Shown here: positions 1 to 4,903 of the stretch, one piece after another
How the letters are laid out: every line of letters begins with the position of its first letter
Position numbering within the stretch: the first letter of the stretch is position 1
From: Chloroflexota bacterium
Lineage (GTDB): Bacteria > Chloroflexota > Anaerolineae > 4572-78 > J111
Assembly: GCA_003695455.1 (NCBI GenBank)
Contig: RFJF01000626.1
Location: 1 to 13,433, forward strand
Reading direction: 5' to 3'
DNA length: 13,433 nucleotides
Notes under the pieces: generated by a model
Seen by the model: only the letters and a program-made list of their open reading frames with translations
Database searches by the model: none
Told to the model about the DNA's origin: nothing
Translations under genes and position numbers: made by a program

Positions 1-1055
1 CCCACGGTTTGCCACGCGTGCAAGAGTTGTTTGAAGCCCGCAACCCCAAAGGCGAAGCCATTATTTCTGACCTGGACGGCCGGGTAGAAATTGTCAGCCA
101 CGAAGACGGCAGCCGGGTGCTCAAAGTGATTGCCTCAGAAATCCGGCGCGAAGATTTTGAAATCCCCGAAGAGTGGACCCTGCTGGTGGCAGACGGCGAT
201 GAAATTGCCGCCAAAGCCAAACTTGCCGTGCTGGACGACCAGGAAATTGTGGCCGAACACGGCGGCAAAGTGCAGGTTGAAGACAACGTGGTCACCATTC
301 GCTGGGAGCACGTAGAAGAGCAGGAATACGAAATCGAATCGGCGGCCCGCCTGCGCGTGCAAAACGGCGACCACGTGGCCGTGGGCGAACAACTCACTGA
401 AGGCTCGCTCAACCCCAACCGGATTTTGCAGGTGCTGGGGCGGCAAGCCGCGCAACTGTACCTGACCGACGAAGTCCAAAAAGTGTACCGTTCGCAGGGT
501 GTGCCCATTCACGATAAACACATTGAAATCATTGTGCGCCAGATGACCAACAAGGTCCGGCTGGTAACCAGCGGCGGCAGCAAGTTCCTGCCCGGCGAAT
601 TGATGGACTTCCAAAAATTCCAGGCCATGAACAACGAACTGATTGAAAAAGGCAAAACACCGGCCACCGGGCGGCCAATTCTGCTGGGCATTACCAAAGC
701 GGCGCTCAATACCGACAGCTTCCTGTCGGCCTCTTCCTTCCAGCACACCATCAACGTGCTGGCACAGGCCGCCATCGAAGGCAAACGGGACGACCTGTTT
801 GGCCTGAAAGAAAACGTGATTTTGGGCAAGCTGATTCCTGCCGGTACGGGCTACGCCCGCTACTATCCCGACAAAGAGGTTGGTGAGGATTTCCGGGTAG
901 ATGACCCGGCCGAGGAACAGGAACCCTCGGTTGATGAACTGGACGCGCTGGAACTTGAAGCCCTTGACCTGCTGGGCGGCGGTGACCTGTCCGGCGATAA
1001 CGGTTCGGGCGAGGCCACGGCTTCAGCCACCGATGAATTTACCATGCCCATCTAA
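1..1055 (+). CDS. rpoC: DNA-directed RNA polymerase subunit beta' (C-terminal part, 5' end outside window)
   Basis: C-terminal portion of the RNA polymerase beta' subunit, which builds the clamp and part of the active-site cleft. The reading frame is open from base 3, and the first codons read H-G-L-P-R-V-Q-E-L-F-E-A-R, the conserved RpoC signature just before the large C-terminal segment. The apparent TTG start at 9 is therefore an internal leucine codon, not a start. The downstream L-L-G-I-T-K-A-A-L-N-T-D-S-F-L-S-A-S-S-F block, then the region ending G-T-G-Y-A-R-Y, are also hallmark RpoC. The protein finishes with an acidic, glycine-rich tail (about 50 residues) typical of variable RpoC C-termini, and stops with TAA at 1053-1055. 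Identification is very secure; only the 5' boundary is unseen. rpoB is expected just upstream by usual gene order. Confidence 0.97.
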   Translation, partial: HGLPRVQELFEARNPKGEAIISDLDGRVEIVSHEDGSRVLKVIASEIRREDFEIPEEWTLLVADGDEIAAKAKLAVLDDQEIVAEHGGKVQVEDNVVTIRWEHVEEQEYEIESAARLRVQNGDHVAVGEQLTEGSLNPNRILQVLGRQAAQLYLTDEVQKVYRSQGVPIHDKHIEIIVRQMTNKVRLVTSGGSKFLPGELMDFQKFQAMNNELIEKGKTPATGRPILLGITKAALNTDSFLSASSFQHTINVLAQAAIEGKRDDLFGLKENVILGKLIPAGTGYARYYPDKEVGEDFRVDDPAEEQEPSVDELDALELEALDLLGGGDLSGDNGSGEATASATDEFTMPI

Positions 1056-1127
1056 ACAGATGGCGCAAATTACCACCCTGTGGTAAACTACGGAGCTGAA
1101 CAGAGGCGGGGACATCTCCGCCTCTGT
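1048..1127 (+). other. Three consecutive inverted repeats after rpoC
   Basis: Directly visible are CCATCT-aaac-AGATGG (1048-1063, spanning the rpoC stop), TTACCAC-cct-GTGGTAA (1070-1086), and a 10-bp stem ACAGAGGCGG / CCGCCTCTGT (1100-1109 with 1118-1127). None is followed by a T-run, so none is a standard terminator alone. They may protect or process the 3' end of the rpoC message or form a leader for rpsU readthrough transcripts. Function is inferred only. Confidence 0.55.
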
Positions 1128-1141
1128 GTCCGTATATCTAA

Positions 1142-1172
1142 TTGACATAAAGCACGTTTGCGTGCTTTTTAT
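1142..1172 (+). promoter_or_regulatory. Possible rpsU promoter overlapping a terminator
   Basis: A perfect -35 TTGACA lies at 1142-1147, and the best -10 is TTTTAT at 1167-1172 with a long 19-bp spacer. The stem-loop terminator of the upstream operon lies inside this spacer. If real, rpsU would be insulated from rpoC readthrough but driven from its own start near 1180. The -10 and spacing are weak. Confidence 0.35.
1149..1171 (+). terminator. Rho-independent terminator between rpoC and rpsU
   Basis: Perfect 8-bp stem AAAGCACG / CGTGCTTT with TTTG loop, running into a T-rich end (T1166-T1170). It lies 94 bases after the rpoC stop and 28 bases before rpsU, so it probably separates the rpo operon from rpsU, wholly or in part. 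Confidence 0.65.
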
Positions 1173-1198
1173 CCGGCACAGAAAGGGGGTGACAACAA

Positions 1199-1396
1199 AT
1201 GAGTGTGAATTTGAGAAGCGGCGAATCGCAAGACTCACTTCTGAAACGGTTCCGCAAAGAAATTATCAAAACCCGTGTTTTGAGCACCTACCGCAAAAAA
1301 CGATGGTTTGTTTCAAAAGGCGAACAACGGCGCATTGCCAAACAACGCGCTATCAGAAAAGCGCGGCGCAAGATGATGCGTCGGAACAATTTCTAG
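1199..1396 (+). CDS. rpsU: Small ribosomal subunit protein bS21
   Basis: 65-residue, extremely basic protein of the 30S subunit, which in characterised bacteria sits near the anti-Shine-Dalgarno region of 16S rRNA and aids initiation. It shows the bS21 pattern: an N-terminal M-S-V-N-L-R-S-G-E-S, a central L-L-K-R-F-R-K-E-I, the K-K-R-W-F-V-S-K-G-E-Q-R-R stretch, and an arginine/lysine-rich tail ending M-R-R-N-N-F. Length fits the family (about 55-75 aa). The start is fixed by an excellent ribosome binding site, AAGGGGGTGA at 1183-1192, six bases before the ATG. A longer overlapping frame starting at 1126 is out of phase with this and is ignored. The gene lies between a terminator after rpoC and a shared terminator with rluD, so it may be monocistronic. 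Confidence 0.95.
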   Translation: MSVNLRSGESQDSLLKRFRKEIIKTRVLSTYRKKRWFVSKGEQRRIAKQRAIRKARRKMMRRNNF

Positions 1397-1416
1397 ATTT
1401 TTTCACCGCAAAAATG

Positions 1417-1447
1417 AACGGGGCGCAAAAGTTTTGCGCCCCGTTTT
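1417..1447. terminator. Bidirectional terminator between convergent rpsU and rluD
   Basis: Near-perfect palindrome AACGGGGCGCAAAA (1417-1430) / TTTTGCGCCCCGTT (1432-1445) around one base. In RNA this gives about 12 bp with a 5-base loop. It is followed by TTTT on the plus strand and by an interrupted T-run (TTCATTTTT) on the minus strand. It sits between the rpsU stop (1396) and the rluD stop (1457), which converge. Confidence 0.9.
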
Positions 1448-1456
1448 GATTCGCAT

Positions 1457-2383
1457 TTACGCACCTTCAAGTTGATTGAGTACCGCCGTTAATTCCGGCG
1501 GCAGCGGCGCTTCAAAAGAGACTGCCTCACCTGTGCGCGGATGCCGGAACGCCAGCTTCCAGGCGTGCAAAAACTGCCGCCTCAGCCCCAGCGGATTTTT
1601 TTTGCGGCCGTACATCGTATCGCCAACCACCGGGCATTTGAGCCACGCCAGATGCACCCGAATCTGGTGGGTGCGGCCCGTTTCAAGCCCCACCACCAGC
1701 AAACTGTACCCGGCAAAGCCGGCCTGCACCCGGTAGTGCGTGCGTGCCGGTTTGCCGTCCGGGCGGGGAGCAAACTTTTGCCGGTTGGCCGGGTCGCGCC
1801 CCAGCGGCACGTCAATAATACCCTCGGCAGCCTGCGGATGCCCAAATACCAGCGCCAGGTAGGTTTTTTCTACGGTGCGCTGTTTGAACTGCCGCTGCAA
1901 ATGGTGTAGCGCCTCCGGCGTACGGGCCAGCACCATCACCCCGGATGTGTCCTGGTCCAGCCGGTGAACCACACCCGGCCGCCACACCGAGTCAGGGTCA
2001 AGCCGAGTCATTGCTGCCAAATCCGGGTAGCGGGCCAGCAGGGCGTTAACCAGCGTGCCCCCGGCGTGGCCGTGCGCCGGATGAACCACCATTCCGGCAG
2101 CCTTGTTCACCACCAGCACATCATCATCCGCAAACAGCACCTCCAGTGGCAAATCCTGCGGAGTCAGCGCCGTGGGCGACGGTTGGGGCACGCGCACCGA
2201 TACCCGGTCGCCGTGCTGCACCGGCGCGCCGGCTTTGGCTGTTTGCCCGGCTACCCACACTTCGCCCTGCCGGATGAGTTTTTTAATTTGCGAGCGCGAA
2301 AGCTCCGGCATCATTTTGGTCAGATACTGGTCCAGCCGGATGGAGGCTTCATCAACATCAAAGTGAATTATTTTTGGCGGCAT
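1457..2383 (-). CDS. rluD: RluD-family 23S rRNA pseudouridine synthase
   Basis: 308-residue RluA/RluD-family enzyme that isomerises specific uridines in structured RNA, probably helix 69 of 23S rRNA if a true RluD. An N-terminal S4 RNA-binding domain covers about residues 14-60 (R-L-D-Q-Y-L, S-R-S-Q-I-K-K-L-I). The synthase domain follows from about 85, with the family signature H-R-L-D-Q-D-T-S-G at 140-148; D143 is the expected catalytic aspartate. The R-T-H-Q-I-R-V-H-L motif near residue 240 is also present. Start is ATG at 2383 with a purine-rich GAAGAGAAG upstream. It overlaps the end of lspA by 26 bases, so the two are co-transcribed and probably translationally coupled; lspA-rluD adjacency is common in bacteria. 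RluC or another RluA-type specificity cannot be excluded from sequence alone. Confidence 0.93.
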   Translation of the reverse strand: MPPKIIHFDVDEASIRLDQYLTKMMPELSRSQIKKLIRQGEVWVAGQTAKAGAPVQHGDRVSVRVPQPSPTALTPQDLPLEVLFADDDVLVVNKAAGMVVHPAHGHAGGTLVNALLARYPDLAAMTRLDPDSVWRPGVVHRLDQDTSGVMVLARTPEALHHLQRQFKQRTVEKTYLALVFGHPQAAEGIIDVPLGRDPANRQKFAPRPDGKPARTHYRVQAGFAGYSLLVVGLETGRTHQIRVHLAWLKCPVVGDTMYGRKKNPLGLRRQFLHAWKLAFRHPRTGEAVSFEAPLPPELTAVLNQLEGA

Positions 2384-2882
2384 TCAGTTGCTTCTCTTCT
2401 TCCCAAAAATAGTAGGCCAGAATTGCCACACCCACCACAATTGCCACATCTGCCAGGTTAAAAATGGGCCAGAAACCGATGTCTACAAAATCAACCACAG
2501 AGCCGCGCACCAGCCGGTCGGTTAGATTACCCAGCGCGCCACCCAGTTGCAGGCCCAGCGCCAGCCGCACCCACGGGCTTTCAACGGGCAATCGCCGGTG
2601 AAAAATAAGGATGCCCACCACCACCACAATGGCAATCACCATAAAAATAGTGCCCAGTTGCGGAAACACGCCCAACGCCGCGCCGGAGTTGGTCACATAA
2701 ATAATTCTGAACAGCCGGCCGGTGTGGATTGTAAAACTCCACCAGCCGTACAGTGGAATATTTTGCACCACCCAATATTTGGTCAATTGGTCTGCCGCAA
2801 AAACCAGCGCGGCCACCCCAATGATGATTGGCAGCGCTGCTGTGCGGCGGCCGGAAATGTGTTCTGCGTTCAAATTCACCAT
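2358..2882 (-). CDS. lspA: Lipoprotein signal peptidase (signal peptidase II)
   Basis: 174-residue integral membrane aspartic protease that cleaves the signal peptide from prolipoproteins after lipid attachment to the +1 cysteine. Four hydrophobic segments lie at about residues 15-37, 58-74, 77-95 and 145-161. Family motifs are clear: A-A-D-Q-L-T-K near 29-35, G-G-A-L-G-N-L-T-D-R (114-123) followed by G-S-V-V-D-F (127-132), and F-N-L-A-D (141-145). The last two motifs carry the catalytic aspartates. The frame is open to 2963, but I choose ATG at 2882: a good promoter ends at 2903, so earlier starts would lie inside or upstream of it, and 174 aa fits the family. The leader would be only about 14 bases. 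It is functionally relevant here because at least one cytochrome downstream (at 6260) has a lipobox. Confidence 0.93.
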   Translation of the reverse strand: MVNLNAEHISGRRTAALPIIIGVAALVFAADQLTKYWVVQNIPLYGWWSFTIHTGRLFRIIYVTNSGAALGVFPQLGTIFMVIAIVVVVGILIFHRRLPVESPWVRLALGLQLGGALGNLTDRLVRGSVVDFVDIGFWPIFNLADVAIVVGVAILAYYFWEEEKQLNAAKNNSL

Positions 2883-2902
2883 CCAAAATACAAATCCGGC
2901 AC

Positions 2903-2931
2903 ATTGTACCTGTTTCACAGCAAATAACCAA
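2903..2931 (-). promoter_or_regulatory. Promoter for lspA-rluD
   Basis: On the minus strand TTGGTT (2931-2926), a 17-bp spacer, then TACAAT (2908-2903). The expected start is near 2896, about 14 bases upstream of the chosen lspA ATG. This is the main reason for rejecting the longer lspA start. Confidence 0.65.
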
Positions 2932-2977
2932 GAACCGGCTGCAACAGAAGAAGCCCGCTGCAAACATCAATCAAAAA

Positions 2978-3007
2978 TTGACACAAGCTTGGCGCGTCCC
3001 GTAAAAT
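2978..3007 (+). promoter_or_regulatory. Promoter for the small coiled-coil membrane protein
   Basis: Perfect -35 TTGACA at 2978-2983, an 18-bp spacer, then -10 TAAAAT at 3002-3007. Predicted start near 3014, about 17 bases before the GTG at 3031. It diverges from the lspA promoter. Confidence 0.75.
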
Positions 3008-3030
3008 AAAACGATGATTGCGAGCTGACC

Positions 3031-3330
3031 GTGCCCCAAGAGCAACCCAATAAATCAGCGTTTGATATTTTTCCGCGTGACCAGGTAGAGCATTACAAAA
3101 TGGAGTTAGCACGGTTGCAATCTAAAAATGAGCATTTGGCAGGCGAGGTTGAGTATTTGCGGCAGGCGCTGGCCGCGGCGCTGTCAAAAATTCCGCAGCT
3201 TGCCGCGCTGCAACCGTATGCCCAATATTTTTCGCTGGCCTCGCCGGTGCTGCTGATGATTGTGTTACTGGTGCTGGCGCTGCTGCGCGCGCTGGTTTCC
3301 GGGGACGCGTATTTTATGTTAAACTTGTAA
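3031..3330 (+). CDS. Small protein with coiled coil and one C-terminal membrane segment, function unknown
   Basis: I do not recognise this 99-residue protein. It starts at GTG 3031, just after a strong promoter; an in-frame ATG at 3100 is an alternative. A short run from ATG 3013 stops after four codons. Residues about 17-50 are charged and heptad-like (leucines in A-R-L-Q-S-K-N-E-H-L and E-Y-L-R-Q-A-L), consistent with a short coiled coil. Residues about 68-88 (S-P-V-L-L-M-I-V-L-L-V-L-A-L-L) form one hydrophobic membrane segment. The terminal ten residues are outside the helix. No signal peptide is seen, so the orientation may be N-terminus in the cytoplasm with a tail anchor. This resembles small divisome or membrane-scaffold proteins in shape only. 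It is transcribed alone from its own promoter. Confidence 0.7.
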   Translation: MPQEQPNKSAFDIFPRDQVEHYKMELARLQSKNEHLAGEVEYLRQALAAALSKIPQLAALQPYAQYFSLASPVLLMIVLLVLALLRALVSGDAYFMLNL

Positions 3331-3375
3331 CACCAAATCGGGCAGCGGCTTTGACAATCACCCAGCCATTGCCCT

Positions 3376-3404
3376 TTGCGAAAAATGTGCGTTTGGAGTA
3401 TCAT
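3376..3404 (+). promoter_or_regulatory. Likely promoter for the two receiver-only regulators
   Basis: TTGCGA at 3376-3381, a 17-bp spacer, then TATCAT at 3399-3404. Predicted start near 3411, giving a leader of about 180 bases to the ATG at 3594. I see no strong structure in the rest of the gap 3331-3593. A 38-codon frame (3430-3546) lacks a ribosome binding site and is not called. Confidence 0.5.
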
Positions 3405-3593
3405 TCCATAAAAGTTTTGCCGCCAAATTATGGTGCAAACACCGCTCAAAATGGCGGTTGGCCGCACAATTGGCAAATCATTGCCGGTGGGGATATTCCG
3501 CAAACCACACGCATCCGGATTTCCTGAACTATCCACTCTATTCTGATTTTAAGCGTTGAACAAACTGACCTTCGATGCTTAACAGGGGAAGAG

Positions 3594-3974
3594 ATGAGCT
3601 ACTCTGCACGGATTTTATGTATAGATGACGAACCCGGTGTTGTTGAGCTGGTGAGTCTGATTTTGAAATCGCAGAATATCCAGGTTGACGGAGCGCACAG
3701 CGGCACCCAGGGGCTGAAAGCCATGCGAGCAAACCCGCCGGATGCGGTACTGCTTGATGTGATGATGCCGGAAATGGACGGCTGGGAAGTGTACAAAGAA
3801 ATGCGCGCCGACGCCGCGCTCAAACATATTCCTGTTATCATTGTAACCGCCAGAAACAGTTCGTTTGAAGAAATAATTGCCCGCGAACGAGCCGGCGTGA
3901 GTGATTACGTTACCAAACCCTTTCTGCCGGAAGATTTGAGAAAAAGTTTGGCCAAAGTTTTGGGAAGAGTTTAA
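3594..3974 (+). CDS. Receiver-only response regulator (CheY-like), first of a tandem pair
   Basis: 126-residue single-domain response regulator with no output domain. Receiver residues are complete: acidic pair D11-D12, phospho-acceptor D55 in V-L-L-D-V-M-M-P, T85 in I-I-V-T-A-R, and K108 in V-T-K-P-F. It should be phosphorylated by a histidine kinase and signal by protein contact, or act in a phosphorelay. The ATG at 3594 is preceded by a strong purine-rich site (GGGGAAGAG). The stop at 3974 is six bases before the next receiver gene, so the pair is one operon. No kinase lies adjacent, so the partner must be elsewhere (the kinase at 11147 has its own regulator). Motility, adhesion or EPS control are possible but unsupported by context. 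Confidence 0.93.
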   Translation: MSYSARILCIDDEPGVVELVSLILKSQNIQVDGAHSGTQGLKAMRANPPDAVLLDVMMPEMDGWEVYKEMRADAALKHIPVIIVTARNSSFEEIIARERAGVSDYVTKPFLPEDLRKSLAKVLGRV

Positions 3975-3980
3975 CCTGCA

Positions 3981-4367
3981 ATGAGCAAAAAGCGCATCCT
4001 CTGCATTGAAGACGAAGCTGAAATGATTGACCTGACCCGCCTGGTACTTGAACGCGAAGGCTTTGAGGTGCTGGGGGCCGTTGGTGGAATGCAGGGGTTG
4101 GAAATCATCCGGCAGGAAAAGCCCGACCTGGTACTGCTTGATTTGATGATGCCTGATATTGACGGCTGGGAAGTGTACCGCCAAATGAAAGCCAGCAAAG
4201 AATTGGCAAACATTCCGGTGATTGTGGTCACGGCCCGCGCGCAAAGCATTGACAAAGTGTTGGGGCTGCAGGTAGCCAAAGTAGATGATTACATTACCAA
4301 ACCGTTTGGCCCCAAAGAATTGCTGGCAAGCATCCACCGCATCTTCCCGGAAGAAGCTCAGAATTAG
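3981..4367 (+). CDS. Receiver-only response regulator (CheY-like), second of a tandem pair
   Basis: 128-residue single receiver domain, paralogous to the preceding gene. Both share L-L-D-x-M-M-P-x-x-D-G-W-E-V-Y and the V-T-A-R and T-K-P-F blocks. Active-site residues are E10-D11 (acidic pocket), D54 (phospho-acceptor), T84 and K107, all present. No output domain follows. Start ATG 3981 has only a weak ribosome binding site, so translation may depend on coupling with the upstream gene, whose stop is six bases away. A tandem receiver pair without a kinase suggests a phosphorelay shuttle, a phosphate sink, or two outputs of one distant hybrid kinase. Which one cannot be read from sequence. Confidence 0.93.
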   Translation: MSKKRILCIEDEAEMIDLTRLVLEREGFEVLGAVGGMQGLEIIRQEKPDLVLLDLMMPDIDGWEVYRQMKASKELANIPVIVVTARAQSIDKVLGLQVAKVDDYITKPFGPKELLASIHRIFPEEAQN

Positions 4368-4381
4368 ATTTATTCCCCGGT

Positions 4382-4410
4382 TTTGCCCAAATTACACCGC
4401 CCACTATAAT
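4382..4410 (+). promoter_or_regulatory. Promoter for tRNA-Arg
   Basis: Consensus -10 TATAAT at 4405-4410. The -35 is TTTGCC at 4382-4387 with a 17-bp spacer (or TTGCCC at 4383-4388 with 16). The start would fall near 4417, five bases before the mature tRNA 5' end. Confidence 0.75.
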
Positions 4411-4421
4411 TAACCGCATCT

Positions 4422-4494
4422 GCCCCTGTAGCTCAGTGGATAGAGCACCGGCCTTCTAAGCCGATGGTCGCAGGTTCGAATCCTGCCGGGGGCG
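4422..4494 (+). tRNA. tRNA-Arg (anticodon UCU, reads AGA/AGG)
   Basis: 73-base cloverleaf. The acceptor stem is GCCCCTG (4422-4428) with CGGGGGC (4487-4493), including one T-G wobble, then discriminator G4494. The D stem is GCTC/GAGC. The anticodon stem CCGGC (4448-4452) with GCCGA encloses loop CTTCTAA, giving anticodon TCT at 4455-4457. The T stem is GCAGG/CCTGC around TTCGAAT. CCA is not encoded. The bottom pair of the anticodon stem (position 27-43) is a C-A mismatch, a small irregularity that does not destroy the fold. Confidence 0.96.
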
Positions 4495-4532
4495 TTCATT
4501 TTTACCGTACACAACCAAAACTTTGCCGATAG

Positions 4533-4568
4533 ATACGGCCTGCAAGTTGTTGCAGGCCGTATTTTTTT
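4533..4568 (+). terminator. Rho-independent terminator after tRNA-Arg
   Basis: Perfect 13-bp stem, ATACGGCCTGCAA (4533-4545) with TTGCAGGCCGTAT (4550-4562), loop GTTG, followed by a run of seven T (4562-4568). It ends the tRNA transcript and isolates the cytochrome operon from upstream transcription. Confidence 0.95.
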
Positions 4569-4614
4569 GGCACGCCCTCACAACCAACACCGCCATTTTT
4601 TACATCTTTTCAGC

Positions 4615-4652
4615 AGTGACAAATGTCACTAATTTATGTGACAAACGTCACT
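4615..4652 (+). promoter_or_regulatory. Tandem CRP/FNR-family operators upstream of the cytochrome operon
   Basis: Two near-identical palindromes: AGTGACAAATGTCACT (4615-4630) and TGTGACAAACGTCACT (4637-4652). Each is GTGAC-N4-GTCAC, the half-site spacing of CRP/FNR-superfamily sites (compare TGTGA-N6-TCACA and TTGAT-N4-ATCAA). Their centres (4622.5 and 4644.5) are exactly 22 bp apart, two helical turns, so dimers would bind the same DNA face. The sequence and spacing are seen directly; the bound protein is inferred and is not in the window. Confidence 0.75.
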
Positions 4653-4674
4653 ATACCCAAACAGCACAACAAAG

Positions 4675-4680
4675 TACCAT
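4675..4680 (+). promoter_or_regulatory. Candidate activator-dependent -10 element of the cytochrome operon
   Basis: TACCAT (four of six matches to TATAAT) predicts a start near 4687. This places the nearer CRP/FNR-type palindrome at about -42, the class II activation distance. The -35 region (4652-4657) has no good hexamer, as expected when an activator replaces it. A second possible -10, TAAAAT at 4877-4882, lies just before the first gene. Confidence 0.4.
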
Positions 4681-4686
4681 GTCGAA

Positions 4687-4706
4687 TATGGGTATTTTTA
4701 CTCATA
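4687..4706 (+). promoter_or_regulatory. Inverted pair of NarL-type heptamers
   Basis: TATGGGTA-tttt-TACTCATA is a 20-bp palindrome with one mismatch. Its arms, TACTCAT (4699-4705) and the reverse complement of ATGGGTA (4688-4694, TACCCAT), both fit the E. coli NarL heptamer TACYYMT. The order is the opposite of the classic 7-2-7 arrangement and the spacer is 4. It would sit at the predicted transcription start, suggesting repression, and a NarL-like regulator is encoded at 12612. Confidence 0.4.
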
Positions 4707-4742
4707 CTCAATTTGCGCAATGCGTAATTTTGTGGATAATCA

Positions 4743-4796
4743 AGGCGTGTTGGCCGGTGAATAAGCCAACACAGCGCCTGGATTCTGAAAGGAGGG
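4743..4796 (+). other. Structured leader of the cytochrome operon with an orphan ribosome-binding-like site
   Basis: Perfect 8-bp stem GTGTTGGC (4747-4754) / GCCAACAC (4765-4772) with a 10-base loop. It is extended by AGGC (4743-4746) / GCCT (4776-4779) across a 3-base bulge. AAAGGAGGG follows at 4788-4796 with no start codon at a usable distance. The layout looks like a leader RNA element, but I do not recognise a known riboswitch class; it lacks the conserved GEMM core, for example. The rest of the 409-bp gap (4495-4903) holds only the other elements listed here. Confidence 0.45.
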
Positions 4797-4841
4797 CAAG
4801 TATCGCAAGAAGAAAGTAAATTATCTGTTCCGTTAGTAGTA

Positions 4842-4867
4842 TTGCCACAGTAGTAAGTTTTGCCACA
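4842..4867 (+). repeat. Direct repeat TTGCCACA before the first cytochrome gene
   Basis: TTGCCACA occurs at 4842-4849 and again at 4860-4867, 18 bp apart, just upstream of TAAAAT (4877-4882) and the first cytochrome start. It could be a pair of operator half-sites or chance. Confidence 0.3.
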
Positions 4868-4884
4868 CACCTATTTTAAAATTT

Positions 4885-4902
4885 GTACTCTGGAGGGAGT
4901 AC
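4885..4902 (+). promoter_or_regulatory. Small hairpin holding the ribosome binding site of the first cytochrome
   Basis: GTACTC (4885-4890) pairs with GAGTAC (4897-4902). The loop and 3' arm contain the ribosome binding site TGGAGGG (4891-4897), and the ATG follows one base later at 4904. Presenting or masking the site in this loop could tune translation. Confidence 0.45.
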
Positions 4903-4903
4903 C

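Noticed and set aside
1126..1449. 107-codon plus-strand frame overlapping rpsU
   Set aside because: It is out of phase with bS21, which has a strong ribosome binding site and clear family sequence. The frame also runs through the terminator.
2883..2963. Longer lspA start at 2963
   Set aside because: It would place the start upstream of the best promoter (2903-2931) and add 27 residues unlike the family N-terminus.
3351..3356. TTGACA resembling a -35 box
   Set aside because: No -10 lies at 16-19 bp. The TTGCGA/TATCAT pair just downstream is better.
3430..3546. 38-codon frame in the leader of the receiver pair
   Set aside because: No ribosome binding site precedes the ATG and there is no recognisable feature. 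It remains possible as a leader peptide but is unsupported.
3615..4337. Antisense frame of 240 codons spanning both receiver genes
   Set aside because: It is the shadow of two complete receiver domains with all active-site residues on the plus strand.
4523..4819. 98-codon frame in the gap before the cytochrome operon
   Set aside because: It starts inside the tRNA-to-terminator region, spans the operators, has no ribosome binding site, and translates to low-complexity, domain-free sequence.
4743..4830. GEMM (cyclic dinucleotide) riboswitch, considered because such elements control cytochromes in Geobacter
   Set aside because: The conserved GEMM core sequences are not visible. Only generic stems and an orphan ribosome-binding-like site are seen.
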